Origin: Bowmanella yangjiangensis
Lineage (GTDB): Bacteria > Pseudomonadota > Gammaproteobacteria > Enterobacterales > Alteromonadaceae
Direction: 5' to 3'
Length of the DNA: 64,000 nt
Assembly (NCBI RefSeq): GCF_017255015.1
Contig: NZ_JAFKCS010000005.1
Location: 122,859-186,858, forward strand
The notes beneath the pieces are model-generated. The model was given only the letters and a program-made list of their open reading frames with translations. It had not been told where the DNA came from and ran no database searches. The translations under genes were made by a program, and so were the position numbers. The first letter of the stretch is position 1; each line of letters begins with the position of its first letter. Positions 28,789-38,316 of the stretch are shown one piece after another.

Positions 28789-29655
28789 TCAGTTAAGACG
28801 AGAGCGTTTTGGTCGTTGAGTGTGTTGGCAAAAAACAATACTAATCAAGGCCGATATAAACCCAAGGATTTGTATTGCGTTGAGGCTCTCGTCAAGCATT
28901 ATCCATCCAAGCAATACGGCACTGATAGGACTAAATAAGCCAAGAGGTGAAATTAGATTTGGGCTCAACTTGCTTATACCTCTAAACCACAACAAATAAG
29001 TGAATGCTGCACCAATCAAGGACAAGTAAGATATTGCGCAAATAGAGGCCACAGTGACAGAAGGAAATTCCACTTCGAGAAAAATGACGAAGGGGCTAAG
29101 GACAATTCCACCGGCACATAATTGCCAACAGGTGAAAGTTAGTGTCGGGACAGGGGGTTTCCAGTGCTTTGATAGGACAGTACCGAGAGCCATAGATAAT
29201 GCGCTGGCAAATCCTGCCAAAACTCCCATTAGATCCAGCTTGTCAATCGGTGTAAACAGCATGAGTCCAACACCTAATGCGCCGAGACCGGCAAACAAAA
29301 CCGCTGAAAACGTTACTTTTGATTGCAATACAAATTTTGAAAGTACAATTACTAAGATAACTTGAGTCGCTCCGAGTGTGGCAGCTATACCTCCGGGTAA
29401 TCTATATGCAGCTTCAAAAAGTAACCACCAAAACAGTGCAAAATTTAGAGTCCCGAGAATTAAGAGCTTCACCCATAGGCTACGACTGGGAAACTCTTTC
29501 ACTAACAGAAATAACAGCAATCCAGCGGGGACGATACGTAACAGAGAGATCGCCAAAGGATGGCCATCTGGAATAAACTGCGTTGTAACATAATAGGTGC
29601 TACCCCACACAAAGGGAGCTAGCGCTGTAAGGACAATATCTTTTAAATACTTCAT
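28789..29655 (-). CDS. EamA family (DMT superfamily) exporter
   Basis: This 288-residue inner-membrane protein has ten hydrophobic helices in two EamA repeats. It includes the typical opening ALAPFVWGSTYYVTTQF and a C-terminal GLFSPISAVLLGWIMLDE with the conserved Pro and Glu. EamA carriers export amino acids or metabolites; the substrate is not predictable. It is the first gene of the accessory region after the tRNA, transcribed towards it, and unlinked to neighbours by overlap. Confidence 0.85.
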   Translation of the reverse strand: MKYLKDIVLTALAPFVWGSTYYVTTQFIPDGHPLAISLLRIVPAGLLLFLLVKEFPSRSLWVKLLILGTLNFALFWWLLFEAAYRLPGGIAATLGATQVILVIVLSKFVLQSKVTFSAVLFAGLGALGVGLMLFTPIDKLDLMGVLAGFASALSMALGTVLSKHWKPPVPTLTFTCWQLCAGGIVLSPFVIFLEVEFPSVTVASICAISYLSLIGAAFTYLLWFRGISKLSPNLISPLGLFSPISAVLLGWIMLDESLNAIQILGFISALISIVFCQHTQRPKRSRLN

Positions 29656-29679
29656 CTGAAAATTAGCAATCCAGGTAAT

Positions 29680-30423
29680 TCATTGAGTGTACTTTTTTAG
29701 GATTTCATTATAGATTCCAGATTTTCTTATACTATAAAGCCCTTTATTGAATTCATCTCTCATAGCCTCTGTCTTGAAGGCAACTCTCATTGGATTTTTA
29801 TCGAAAATTTCGAAGTACTCAGCTTTGTTCTTATCTAATCCCATTTGTTTGCTGATAAACTCGAAAATATAGCGATCTATAATTATTGCCTCAGTACGTT
29901 GTGAAAAAAGTTGTTTCACAGAGCTCTCCATGCTAGTCCTTTCGCTATAGTTTTTGTTATTTAGAATGGCATTTGAAAACTCTCTTCCTAAATATTTTCG
30001 AGCATTCTTAAATCCTACAACTTTTATTTTATTTAGATCGGATAAATTTTTTACGGAAATTTTACTATCTTTCAGAGCTACGAGAACATTCTGATACTCT
30101 ACATGAACGTCCGAGAAAAAAAGGTCTGTCTTTGTTTCATCCTCTACTGCAGTTAATCCCGCCATGAAGTGTCCGCTTTGTATCTCTTCATGCATTCTGT
30201 CCGCTGGAATGTAATCTAGTCTTAATACTATATTTCTACTTTGTGATAACGCACTTCTTAATATTTCAATCTCAATTCCAGAATGACCATCTTCCATTAC
30301 ATACGGAGGCAATGCATAAACTGCTGCGACACTAATGATTTCCGATGATGCGATACTAATTGGTGTATACGTAGCAGCTGTCAATATGAAAATATTACAT
30401 AGCCTTTTGGACACTTTGATCAT
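29680..30423 (-). CDS. Periplasmic solute-binding protein (SBP family 3), paralogue A
   Basis: This 247-residue protein has a signal peptide (about 25 residues) and an extracellular solute-binding domain. It begins AAVYALPPYVMEDGHSGIEIEILR and contains the dyad of lobes usual for amino-acid-binding proteins. No ABC permease or ATPase lies nearby. It is clearly related along its length to the protein at 32812-33549: LPPY/IPPY, GIEIEILRSAL/GMEVEIVREAL, YQNVLVALK/YQNVAISLQ, NARKYLGREF/NATKYLGKEF. AAGAGGAAGGG precedes the ATG. Composition is AT-rich. It may serve sensing rather than transport. Confidence 0.8.
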   Translation of the reverse strand: MIKVSKRLCNIFILTAATYTPISIASSEIISVAAVYALPPYVMEDGHSGIEIEILRSALSQSRNIVLRLDYIPADRMHEEIQSGHFMAGLTAVEDETKTDLFFSDVHVEYQNVLVALKDSKISVKNLSDLNKIKVVGFKNARKYLGREFSNAILNNKNYSERTSMESSVKQLFSQRTEAIIIDRYIFEFISKQMGLDKNKAEYFEIFDKNPMRVAFKTEAMRDEFNKGLYSIRKSGIYNEILKKYTQ

Positions 30424-31467
30424 TATGTAGCCCTTCCTCTTAAGATAAGATCTATAGATTTGTTGATAATGGCTAGGATAATCTGAATGATGCTGCGTAT
30501 GTCAATTCAGATCTCTGCAGACCAAAAATTCTCTTGTATGCGGGGGAATTTATCTTATGAATAAATTAATGGTTATTTATTCAATTAATTCATGATTTCA
30601 ATTTGAGGTTGAGAAATGTTCGAAGGTAAGAGCCATAAACCGTTAAGGGCAATGTAACATCTTAAAAAAGTCATTTTTCCTTTTAGATTGTCGTATATCT
30701 CTGTTAATCCACCGATTCGATTGTTATTGAACGTATCATGTAGAGGCGACCGGCCGCCATTTTTAGTGCCATTTGCTCGATGAGCTGAGCAGTCTAGTTT
30801 TTTATGGATGCCGCGAACAGTATGGACGACAAGTTATTTAAAACCTGCTGAGGACCTGACCATTGCCCAATTTGAAGGTATTTCTGTGATTTCTCAATCA
30901 TACAGGAAGTCCAGTGATTGATGATAAGGGTTACACAAATCTGCACTAGTCATCAAAATGAAAAGGAGTTACGCCACTCCACTCAGAATGTTCTCTCACG
31001 TATCTGGGCAGTTCGAGCGCTATACATTTTTGAATGGTCAGGCAACACGTTAGGTGGGAGATTTCAGACCTGCTTGCTGCTAGATTCTTCACCGGCTCAA
31101 CAACTGCCTGGTCATCGCTAAGTTTTAGCATGGCAAACATCAACGTTACCCCGCTAGTTCCTAGAAGTTAGCTGTGTTCGACAGGGAATGGTCAGACTGA
31201 GAAATTGTTAGCAAAAAAACTATTGCTAAGAAATTATCATTCAACGTCGAAGATGTTTCTAATTTGATTTCTATATCTTCCAACCTTACTGGATACAAAT
31301 GTAAATTATTGGTGGCATAACAAGAATAGCTGTCTTCTGAAATCTTTAATAGGGTATTTACTTCTTTATTTTTTGGTGTAACAAACACCCTTTAATTAAA
31401 GAATTGCCTGTTTATTTTGTAATTAATTTATTGTTTATAATAATTATAATTTTAGAGTGATAATTTA
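30424..31467. other. Non-coding AT-rich stretch containing an IS3-family end
   Basis: No intact gene is supported in this kilobase. It contains an inverted copy of the IS3 right end (30748-30847). Short ORFs at 30918-31143 and 31161-31388 have no recognisable family and overlap each other in both strands, so I leave them out. Confidence 0.5.
30748..30847 (-). mobile_element. Right-end fragment of an IS3-family element
   Basis: Read on the minus strand, this 100-base segment matches 44774-44873, including AGGTTTTAAATAACTTGTCG, then GTTCGCGGCATCCAT, GCTCAGCTCATCGAGCAA and GGCACTAAAAATGG at the tip. It is therefore a second, solo copy of the end of the same or a sister insertion sequence, in the opposite orientation. 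No transposase coding remains beside it. Confidence 0.7.
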
Positions 31468-31968
31468 ATGAAGTTTTTCCCTCATGGTGATACAGAGATA
31501 CTATCCGTCGAGAAAACATTGCTAATTCGCGCAACAGGTCCCTTTAATCGTGAGGGTATAGTCGAATATTTCAAGAAAATTCTAGATTTTAAAAGTGAAA
31601 ATAAAAAAGTAGTCGCCAAGGTGTTGGTGTTGGATGGCTTAGCTTTACTGACGCCTGATGCAGAGGCATTGATCGTGGAGAAAATTCAAGAACTAAAAAT
31701 TCAAGGTCTGAATATGATTGCAGTTCTGACCAGGGAAGTGCCTGGTGTAAATGTCGTAAAAGCTCAGTTTTCTGGTGTATTGAACCGCTCAAATGTCTCC
31801 CACATTTTTGCTAATTCTTTACCAGATATTGAATTTTGGCTAGCTGGGCAACTAGGTGATACAGAATATGTTATGAGTGATTTGGCTAAAAATACAATAT
31901 ATAAATGGATGGGATTGGACAGTGAAGTTGAAATGAAGCAGTCTTTTTTAAAGATTGTAAAAAATTGA
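31468..31968 (+). CDS. Cytoplasmic hypothetical protein, STAS-like
   Basis: This is a 166-residue protein without signal or membrane segments. The alternation KVLVLDGLALLTPDAEALIVE followed by LNMIAVLTRE and IFANSLPDIEFWL resembles a STAS/SpoIIAA-like alpha/beta fold: a strand, a helix-starting loop, and a helix per repeat. It is a pattern match only. It is first in a tight operon with a Tsx-like channel, a binding protein, a chemoreceptor and another unknown (gaps of 32, 13, 24 and 1 bases). An AT-rich promoter region with TATAAT-like sequence lies upstream. Confidence 0.55.
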   Translation: MKFFPHGDTEILSVEKTLLIRATGPFNREGIVEYFKKILDFKSENKKVVAKVLVLDGLALLTPDAEALIVEKIQELKIQGLNMIAVLTREVPGVNVVKAQFSGVLNRSNVSHIFANSLPDIEFWLAGQLGDTEYVMSDLAKNTIYKWMGLDSEVEMKQSFLKIVKN

Positions 31969-32000
31969 TAGGGAATGAAAGAACTATTATTGAGGTCTAA

Positions 32001-32798
32001 ATGAAAATTAAATCCAAAATGATATTGCTAATGTTATTTATTAGCTTAGGTCCAATTAGTGCGCTTGCTGAAAACTGGAGTATGACAGAAATTCATTTTA
32101 CAAATGGGAATCTTACTAATCCATTCTCTAATTCTGTAGATAAATCTAGCACTAACATTGTTACATTTCAGTATGTTAATGACTGGGATTTTGGTGATAG
32201 CTTTGTAATGTTTGATTACATATTCGACGGCGACAATGATGGATTTAATGATAATGAAATATATCATGAATCATATTTTAATTTTAGTTCAAAGAAAATA
32301 CTTGGGGTTGATTATGGGACTGGTGCTGTAAAGGATATCGGTGTATTCGCAGGAATAAATATATCGGCGGATGCAAATGTTGTTAAGTATTTACCTGGTT
32401 TAAGGGTGTCTTGGGATGTTCCAGGATTTCTGTTTATCAATACTGATGCTGGGTTCTACATTGATGATAGTAAGGGAGTAAATAAAGGTGGCGCTCCTAA
32501 ACAGAAAAATAGCAAATATTTTGATATTAGCTGGGCGTATCCGTTTTCAATTGGGGAACAGCTATTTAGCTTAGAAGGTCATGTGGAATATATAACCGGG
32601 CGGACGGATGAAACAGGCGGGTATGCATCAGATTGGCTGCTACTTCAACCCCAGCTTAGATGGGATGTAGGAAATATACTGCTTTCTAAGAAAGATAAAT
32701 TATTTATGGGATTTGAGTTTCAATATTGGAAGAATAAGCTTGGTGTAAATGGGGAATCAGATAAATTGGCACAATTTTTAGTTGTATGGCGTTTATAA
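32001..32798 (+). CDS. Tsx/OmpK-like outer-membrane channel
   Basis: This 265-residue protein has a signal peptide ending SALA. Alternating beta-strands with many aromatic residues follow, ending in a hydrophobic strand LAQFLVVWRL, as outer-membrane barrels do. The opening NWSMTEIHFTNGNLTNPF and DGFNDNEIYHESYFNFSS resemble the Tsx/OmpK nucleoside-channel family. It would admit a small polar ligand to the periplasm. It is in one operon with a periplasmic binding protein and a chemoreceptor. AT-rich composition. Confidence 0.75.
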   Translation: MKIKSKMILLMLFISLGPISALAENWSMTEIHFTNGNLTNPFSNSVDKSSTNIVTFQYVNDWDFGDSFVMFDYIFDGDNDGFNDNEIYHESYFNFSSKKILGVDYGTGAVKDIGVFAGINISADANVVKYLPGLRVSWDVPGFLFINTDAGFYIDDSKGVNKGGAPKQKNSKYFDISWAYPFSIGEQLFSLEGHVEYITGRTDETGGYASDWLLLQPQLRWDVGNILLSKKDKLFMGFEFQYWKNKLGVNGESDKLAQFLVVWRL

Positions 32799-32811
32799 TT
32801 AGAGAACTATC

Positions 32812-33549
32812 ATGAATAATTATTTTCTTAGAAATTTCATTTCACTAATATTTGTTTTTGTTGGCCTGAATGAAGCAAATGCAGCTGAGATTAAGATCGC
32901 TGCAAGTCTGACGATACCTCCATACATTTTAGCAGAGAGTAAATCAGGTATGGAAGTCGAGATAGTAAGGGAAGCTTTGCTTCAATCTTCACATTCTATG
33001 GAGCTAAGCTTTGTTCCATTAAAGCGTGTATATGAATCCATTCGAGAGGGAAAAGTCGATGCAGGAATGACACTGATGAAGTCAGATGAACATTCAGATC
33101 TTTATTTCTCTGAGTCGCACATATCTTACCAGAATGTAGCTATTTCCTTGCAGAAAAACGATTTTAAAATTGATAGCGTTTCTGACCTAAAAGGAAAAAC
33201 TGTAATGGCGTTCCAGAATGCAACTAAGTATCTGGGGAAAGAGTTTGATTTAGTTGCAAGTGATAAGTCAAAGTACAGTGAAAAAGCTAACCAAGATGTA
33301 CAAATTGCAATGTTGTTCTCTGGTAAGGTGGATGTAATTGTTTTGGATATCAATATCTTTAAAAGTTTAAGGAAGCAAGAAAGCCGTGTAGATACCTCTG
33401 CGGATATAGTCGTTCATGAGCTATTCCCAAGAAATGATATGAGAGTAGCTTTCAGAGATGAAAATTTGCGAAACGATTTCGATTTGGGGTTAAAGAAAAT
33501 AAAAGAAACGAAGTCTTACGAGCAAATAATTAGTAAGTATGTAGAATAA
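32812..33549 (+). CDS. Periplasmic solute-binding protein (SBP family 3), paralogue B
   Basis: This 245-residue protein has a signal peptide (to about residue 24, NEANAA) and an SBP_bac_3 fold: IKIAASLTIPPYILAESKSG, then GKVDAGMTLMKSDEHSDLYFSES, then LKGKTVMAFQNATKYLG. It is a full-length paralogue of the product of 29680-30423. It lies 13 bases after the Tsx-like gene and 24 before the chemoreceptor, with no transporter genes. I infer a ligand-presenting role for the chemoreceptor rather than uptake. Confidence 0.82.
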   Translation: MNNYFLRNFISLIFVFVGLNEANAAEIKIAASLTIPPYILAESKSGMEVEIVREALLQSSHSMELSFVPLKRVYESIREGKVDAGMTLMKSDEHSDLYFSESHISYQNVAISLQKNDFKIDSVSDLKGKTVMAFQNATKYLGKEFDLVASDKSKYSEKANQDVQIAMLFSGKVDVIVLDINIFKSLRKQESRVDTSADIVVHELFPRNDMRVAFRDENLRNDFDLGLKKIKETKSYEQIISKYVE

Positions 33550-33573
33550 GTTCCAATCAAATTGGAGGTTGGT

Positions 33574-35067
33574 TTGTTTTTTGCTAAAACTGTTTACCTT
33601 AAAACTGTCTTATCAGTGATTTCTATTGTTGCTTTAATTGTAGTGGTATTGGGTATTATCAATTATTCAAATGCCAAGAGAGGTCTCTTTGAACAAAGCG
33701 AAAATGGACTTGCGCTATTGGAAGGTAGGTTATCAATAAATTTACCAGCCTCAATTTGGAACTTTGAGGAAAATCAGGTGTTAAGGATTCTAAACTCCGA
33801 AACCACTTTGGATAATGTGGCAAAAATTGAGGTTTATTCTGCTGCGGGTGATCTTATTTTTGAATCAAACGGGGATGCAACACCTGCTTATCGTGAGGTT
33901 GAGCTGAATTATGGCGAAGGTGAAGAGGCAGAAAATGTCGGCATCGCAAGAGTATATGTGGATGATTCAAAGATAATTGAAGTTTTGTCAGATACGCTGG
34001 TAGATATATTAGTGCAGGATCTTGTGCTCTTAGTCGCTCTCTCTGTATTCATTCAATTAATAATCTCTAAAATTGTAAGTAAACCGCTTAAAAAGGCTGT
34101 TGACGCTTTCTCGGATATCGCAAGTGGCGAGGGTGACTTAACGCGAAGACTTGAAGTTAGAAGTCATGATGAGATAGGAATGATGTCTGAGGAGTTCAAT
34201 GTGTTTGTGGAGAAGATTCAAGCGCTTGTAAAGTCAATGAATGGTGTCGTTGGTGAAACTAACAGCGCGGCAACAAATGTCAGAGAGGACGCTATTACGA
34301 GTAAGGAGCACTTATCTAGTCTGCAGCAAGAAACGGATATGGTTGCAACTGCTATTGCTGAAATGTCCCAGTCAGCCAAGGAGATAGTATTGCATGTTAA
34401 GGAGACTGTTAACGTCTCTAATGTTGTAAGAAGAGATACAGAGGAGGTATCAGGTATTGTCGGCAAGTCAGTAGAATCTATTAGTCAGCTAACAGAAGAA
34501 TTGCAAAATGCCGCTACTGCTATCAGTCATTTGGAGAAGAAAGTGGAAGACATTTATTCGGTTCTCGATGTAATAGTTGGAATAGCCGAGCAGACGAACT
34601 TACTTGCTCTTAATGCTGCAATTGAGGCTGCTCGGGCCGGTGAGCAAGGACGCGGCTTTGCTGTCGTAGCTGACGAGGTCAGAGCACTAGCAAGTAGAAC
34701 AAAAGTCAGTACGACAGAAATACAGAGAACGATTGAATCATTACAGGTTGGCACTAAATCTGCGGTCCAGGCTATGGTTGGATGTCAGGAAAAATGCAGA
34801 AAGTCTGTGGAGTACGCTTCTACATCAGGTTCCAGCATAACAAATATATTGTCCTCGACCGCTAGAATAAATGATATGGCGGCCCAGATTGAATCCGCAG
34901 TTTCAGAGCAAAGCTCTGTCTCTGAATCACTCAATGACAATGTAAGTAAGATACTTATTTCTGGGCAAGGTAGTCTTGATAAAGTTTCTGAGATGCTTAA
35001 TAGTGCCGAAAAATTAATGAAGAGCTCAGAACAGTTAAACTCTACAGTGTCCCAATTTGTTTTCTAA
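33574..35067 (+). CDS. Methyl-accepting chemotaxis protein
   Basis: This is a transmembrane chemoreceptor of about 497 residues. Numbered from this start, TM1 spans about 9-30. A periplasmic sensor of some 115 residues (with [15 protein letters not shown], a pattern common in short periplasmic sensor domains) is followed by TM2 at about 147-168. HAMP covers about 170-220 and the methylation/signalling coiled coil follows. The conserved tip [20 protein letters not shown] is at about 338-360. No C-terminal CheR-binding pentapeptide is present. TTG 33574 is chosen because GGAGG lies five bases upstream. Periplasmic binding protein and channel genes precede it in the operon. Confidence 0.92.
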   Translation: MFFAKTVYLKTVLSVISIVALIVVVLGIINYSNAKRGLFEQSENGLALLEGRLSINLPASIWNFEENQVLRILNSETTLDNVAKIEVYSAAGDLIFESNGDATPAYREVELNYGEGEEAENVGIARVYVDDSKIIEVLSDTLVDILVQDLVLLVALSVFIQLIISKIVSKPLKKAVDAFSDIASGEGDLTRRLEVRSHDEIGMMSEEFNVFVEKIQALVKSMNGVVGETNSAATNVREDAITSKEHLSSLQQETDMVATAIAEMSQSAKEIVLHVKETVNVSNVVRRDTEEVSGIVGKSVESISQLTEELQNAATAISHLEKKVEDIYSVLDVIVGIAEQTNLLALNAAIEAARAGEQGRGFAVVADEVRALASRTKVSTTEIQRTIESLQVGTKSAVQAMVGCQEKCRKSVEYASTSGSSITNILSSTARINDMAAQIESAVSEQSSVSESLNDNVSKILISGQGSLDKVSEMLNSAEKLMKSSEQLNSTVSQFVF

Positions 35068-35068
35068 A

Positions 35069-35629
35069 ATGAAAAAAGCAATATCTACCAAAAGATTTTT
35101 TCAGGATAGCCGTGTTCAGACTATTAGAATAAATAAAATTGACGTTGAAAAACATGAAATGTCAAATATATTTGAACAACTTTCAAAAAAGTCTGACACC
35201 GAAGCTAGATGTGAATTGTATGCAGGAAATATGTCGCTTGATCTTTCTGACTTCGGTGAAGATATCGATAGTTTAACATGCGATTATAAATTAACTTCGT
35301 ATATTAAGAAGTTAAGTGATTTATGGCCATACTTCTTCCATTTTTTATCCACAGAAGATGGTTCATTATCAAACTACATCGCATTAGTCAGTGAAAAAGT
35401 GGAGGTTAGTATAAAGTCAAATGAGTATATGACGGTATATTTTAATCTTAATCATGATGCATTTGTTCATCTCATTAGTTCTTCATTTTCATTAGCTGAA
35501 GCCACAGGTTTGATTAGTATGGATAATTATGTATCTTCCCTTTGTGAAAAACTTAAAGTCAATTACCCCAAACCTTACCTGGTCAAGTTTACAGAGAACT
35601 GCAGAACCATAGTAGAACGTATAGATTAG
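35069..35629 (+). CDS. Hypothetical cytoplasmic protein downstream of chemoreceptor
   Basis: This 186-residue protein starts at ATG 35069, one base after the chemoreceptor stop. It has no signal or membrane segment and is mixed alpha/beta with acidic patches (LDLSDFGEDIDSL) and a helical C-terminal half. I do not recognise a family. Its position suggests a partner of the receptor or of the STAS-like protein at the start of the operon. Composition is AT-rich like its neighbours. Confidence 0.6.
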   Translation: MKKAISTKRFFQDSRVQTIRINKIDVEKHEMSNIFEQLSKKSDTEARCELYAGNMSLDLSDFGEDIDSLTCDYKLTSYIKKLSDLWPYFFHFLSTEDGSLSNYIALVSEKVEVSIKSNEYMTVYFNLNHDAFVHLISSSFSLAEATGLISMDNYVSSLCEKLKVNYPKPYLVKFTENCRTIVERID

Positions 35630-35637
35630 GCGCAAAA

Positions 35638-35659
35638 TTGGCTAGACTGTTCTAGCCAA
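35638..35659. terminator. Hairpin between convergent genes
   Basis: TTGGCTAGA (35638-35646) and TCTAGCCAA (35651-35659) form a nine-pair stem with a four-base loop. It lies just after the sensory operon and overlaps the last codons of the convergent LysR gene. There is an A-run on the 5' side (a T-run for the minus strand). Confidence 0.65.
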
Positions 35660-36517
35660 ACGCTCCGCTAAAAATTCGTAGACGAACCTTATTCGGCGGT
35701 TGTGGCGAAGCTCTGAGTGACAGACTAGCCAAGTGCTATAATCATAAACTGAATGTTCTTCCGGCAGGGCGCATTCAAGCTCTGGAATTTCTTTGCCAAG
35801 GTTCGTTGGTAGTATCGCAAGGCCTAATCCTCGCTTCGCTAGCTCGATATGGGTGAGTTGAAAGTCACTTAAACAAACGTAGTTGATCTGATCTTTTGCT
35901 ATGCCCCCATCAATTAAGACCTGTGTAAGATAGTCCGTCCCGATAAAACCAATGATTGGAAATGTTGGTATTGTTTTCTTTTGCAAATTGAGTGAGGTGC
36001 ATAATTGCGGCGTACCAAATAAACTCACTTGTGCGTCACCCAGCTTGCGAATAATTAAGTTTTCTTCAGTAGGCCTAAAGTTTCGAATAGCGATATCTGC
36101 ATTGCGATGAATGAGATCTGCGCTGTCGTTAGACACCTCCAACTTAATCTGAAGTGTAGGTTCAAGCTTCTTAAGTTCTGCAATTAGTGCAGGTAGTCTG
36201 AAAACTGCATCAATCTGACTTGATGCTATTGTCACCACTCCTGGAAGCGATTCCGTCGCCCCTTTTGCAACCAGGATAGTATCGTTAGCAACCTGCTCCA
36301 TACCTTGCAAAGCTTGGAAGATACGCTCACCTTGCGGTGTTAGGAATAAGCTGTTTTTGCTGCGCTCAAATAAAACAATACCTAGACTTTCTTCTAAGGC
36401 CGCGACACGGCGACCAATGGTCGGTTGGCTTGTACGCAGTTGCTTTGCTGCAGCGGTTAACGAACCGGTTTCGGCGGTTAAAAGAAAGGCTTTTGCATCA
36501 TCCCAGTCGAAGTCCAT
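35642..36517 (-). CDS. LysR-family transcriptional regulator
   Basis: This 291-residue protein has an N-terminal HTH (FLLTAETGSLTAAAKQLRTSQPTIGRRVAALEE) and a substrate-binding domain (about 90-290) of the subfamily near YafC/DsdC-like regulators. It is divergent from the EamA-PhzF-esterase-MBL unit with a 144-base intergenic region, so it probably controls that unit. AGAGATAAC precedes the ATG. Confidence 0.88.
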   Translation of the reverse strand: MDFDWDDAKAFLLTAETGSLTAAAKQLRTSQPTIGRRVAALEESLGIVLFERSKNSLFLTPQGERIFQALQGMEQVANDTILVAKGATESLPGVVTIASSQIDAVFRLPALIAELKKLEPTLQIKLEVSNDSADLIHRNADIAIRNFRPTEENLIIRKLGDAQVSLFGTPQLCTSLNLQKKTIPTFPIIGFIGTDYLTQVLIDGGIAKDQINYVCLSDFQLTHIELAKRGLGLAILPTNLGKEIPELECALPEEHSVYDYSTWLVCHSELRHNRRIRFVYEFLAERLARTV

Positions 36518-36661
36518 GTTATCTCTTTGTATGAAAACATCTCTCCAGTATACATTTCTGTATAGCAGGCCGATACCACAAAAAAATGAATGGTTCTATG
36601 TCACGCAGGTATTATGGGATTCATGTCGTTACCGGACGAAATATCGTAGTCAGGCCATAAA

Positions 36662-37525
36662 ATGAAAGCATATTTATTCATGATCGGTTATGGGCTCTCC
36701 CAAACCATTGTTTGGATCTTGGTGTCATACCTCAGTCAGTCAGTTGCAGTCACGGTCATGTTCCTTGCTCGTAACCTAGTCGGCTTTGTCCTAACCTTCC
36801 TTCTTGCTCCGAATAAAAGGGTTCCACTTGCATCCTTCCGCCGCTGGAGGGCACATTTAGTGCGTGCAAGCGCAACACTTCTCGGCGGGCTGAGTATATT
36901 TTACTCAGTTACCAAGATACCCGTCGCAGATTCTGTCGCCATAACGTTTCTTGCGCCAATTTTCGGTACGCTGTTGAGCATCAGCTACCTTAAAGAAAAA
37001 CTTACAGCTTCAACTCTTATTAAGTTAGTTGGTGGCATTTCCGGCGTGCTCATTATTACAGGTTTCAGCGCTGACGGTGACGCCATTGGTTACGCGGCGG
37101 CATTATTTGGAGCCTTTATGACAGGTGTGGCCTATGTCTCAGTCAAGAGCTTATCTGACACTGAGTCACCACAGACGATCTTATATATTTCATATCTCGT
37201 TATGCTGCCTGTTTCTGCATTGTTGGCGGTTGATGGATGGGCAACCCCGTCTTATCAAGAACTCTTCTGGCTGCTCGCCATCGGCACTGCTTTCTATCTG
37301 GCGCAAATTTTTATGGCCAAAGCTTTCTCATTAGCACCCGCTGCAAAGGTTCTACCTGTCGACTATTCGAGAATCATTTTTTCAAGCGTTTTAGGGCTTT
37401 TGTTTTTGGGGCAATCGATGACCTTGAGTACATACATTGGCGCTGCTCTGATTTTATTTACCTCGCTATTGAGAGACAAAGATATTGAAAAGTTATCGTA
37501 TCGCCGTATTTTCACGCGCCCCTAA
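36662..37525 (+). CDS. EamA family (DMT superfamily) exporter
   Basis: This 287-residue protein has ten membrane helices in two EamA halves (MFLARNLVGFVLTFLLAP, SVAITFLAPIFGTLLSI, and in the second half AAKVLPVDYSRIIFSSVLGLLFLGQ). The substrate is unknown. It is the first gene downstream of the divergent LysR regulator, and its end overlaps the PhzF gene by 41 bases. Together they look like an inducible metabolite-modification and efflux unit. Confidence 0.85.
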   Translation: MKAYLFMIGYGLSQTIVWILVSYLSQSVAVTVMFLARNLVGFVLTFLLAPNKRVPLASFRRWRAHLVRASATLLGGLSIFYSVTKIPVADSVAITFLAPIFGTLLSISYLKEKLTASTLIKLVGGISGVLIITGFSADGDAIGYAAALFGAFMTGVAYVSVKSLSDTESPQTILYISYLVMLPVSALLAVDGWATPSYQELFWLLAIGTAFYLAQIFMAKAFSLAPAAKVLPVDYSRIIFSSVLGLLFLGQSMTLSTYIGAALILFTSLLRDKDIEKLSYRRIFTRP

Positions 37526-38315
37526 CAGGGGGAATCATTGCCTTGTCTACCTTGTAAGCGACGAGCTCACGACTGACGAAATGCAATCAATGGCTGCATC
37601 TGCCGGCCTGTCTGAAACGGCGTTTTTATGCTTGCAGGATAACAAAGCAATCCTGCGGATTTTTTCGCCGTTGCGTGAAATGACCTCTTGCTTACACGCA
37701 ACCCTTGCGGCTTGTTATGTCATGCAACACGAGGCGCCTTCCTACGACCTGTATTTTAACGAGCACCTGGTTGCTCCGCAGTACGTCAATGGTGCGTTGG
37801 CTCTTAGAGTCCCACTGCTACCGGACGCTGCCACCGGGAAAGCGATTGGCCTCGGGTTACGTATTCAATTCGCCAACGCTTTATCGCTTTGGGCCGTAGC
37901 AACTGCCAGTCACAAATTGCGTTTGATGATCGAATACTCGGATGAGCAGGCAGTAAACGCGATTCATGCTTCCTCTTTTGCGAACATCGCCCATTTTTTC
38001 CCCGAAGTTGAATCATTCTTTGTCTATGCCTTAACAACTGAACCCAATACCTACGTCGGGCGGATGTTTGCACCGCAGCTAGGCATCGCTGAAGATCCTG
38101 TTAATGGCAATTCTTGTATCGCGCTAGCTTCTATTTTGAAGGCGAGAACTAAAGGTTTGGAAGACTTGAAGGTGCGCCAAGCTCACCAATGTAGTGTCGA
38201 GATCACTATCGAAAAAGATAACGCTCTCGTCAAAGCCAACTGTTGCATTGCTGAGACAGGAACCAACAATATTGAAATGTCTGCCTCAATTACCCATCCA
38301 GTCGAGAAACACTAA
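37485..38315 (+). CDS. PhzF family isomerase-like protein
   Basis: The PhzF/DapF-fold protein has 276 residues. The catalytic glutamate is conserved in LSETAFLCL (Glu44). The second-half glycine loop (FAPQLGIAEDPVNGNSCIALASI) matches the family pattern EDPATGSA but is altered, with NGNS replacing TGSA. The N-terminal half is also divergent. The start is TTG 37485 with GAGAGA eight bases upstream, overlapping the EamA gene by 41 bases, so translation is probably coupled. The reaction is unknown; family members isomerise small hydrophobic or amino-acid-like substrates. Confidence 0.75.
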   Translation: MKSYRIAVFSRAPNRGNHCLVYLVSDELTTDEMQSMAASAGLSETAFLCLQDNKAILRIFSPLREMTSCLHATLAACYVMQHEAPSYDLYFNEHLVAPQYVNGALALRVPLLPDAATGKAIGLGLRIQFANALSLWAVATASHKLRLMIEYSDEQAVNAIHASSFANIAHFFPEVESFFVYALTTEPNTYVGRMFAPQLGIAEDPVNGNSCIALASILKARTKGLEDLKVRQAHQCSVEITIEKDNALVKANCCIAETGTNNIEMSASITHPVEKH

Positions 38316-38316
38316 A

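Noticed and set aside
30918-31388. Short ORFs in the AT-rich gap after the first binding-protein gene
   Set aside because: Overlapping on both strands and lacking motifs; could be decayed IS or gene sequence, but I cannot support any call.
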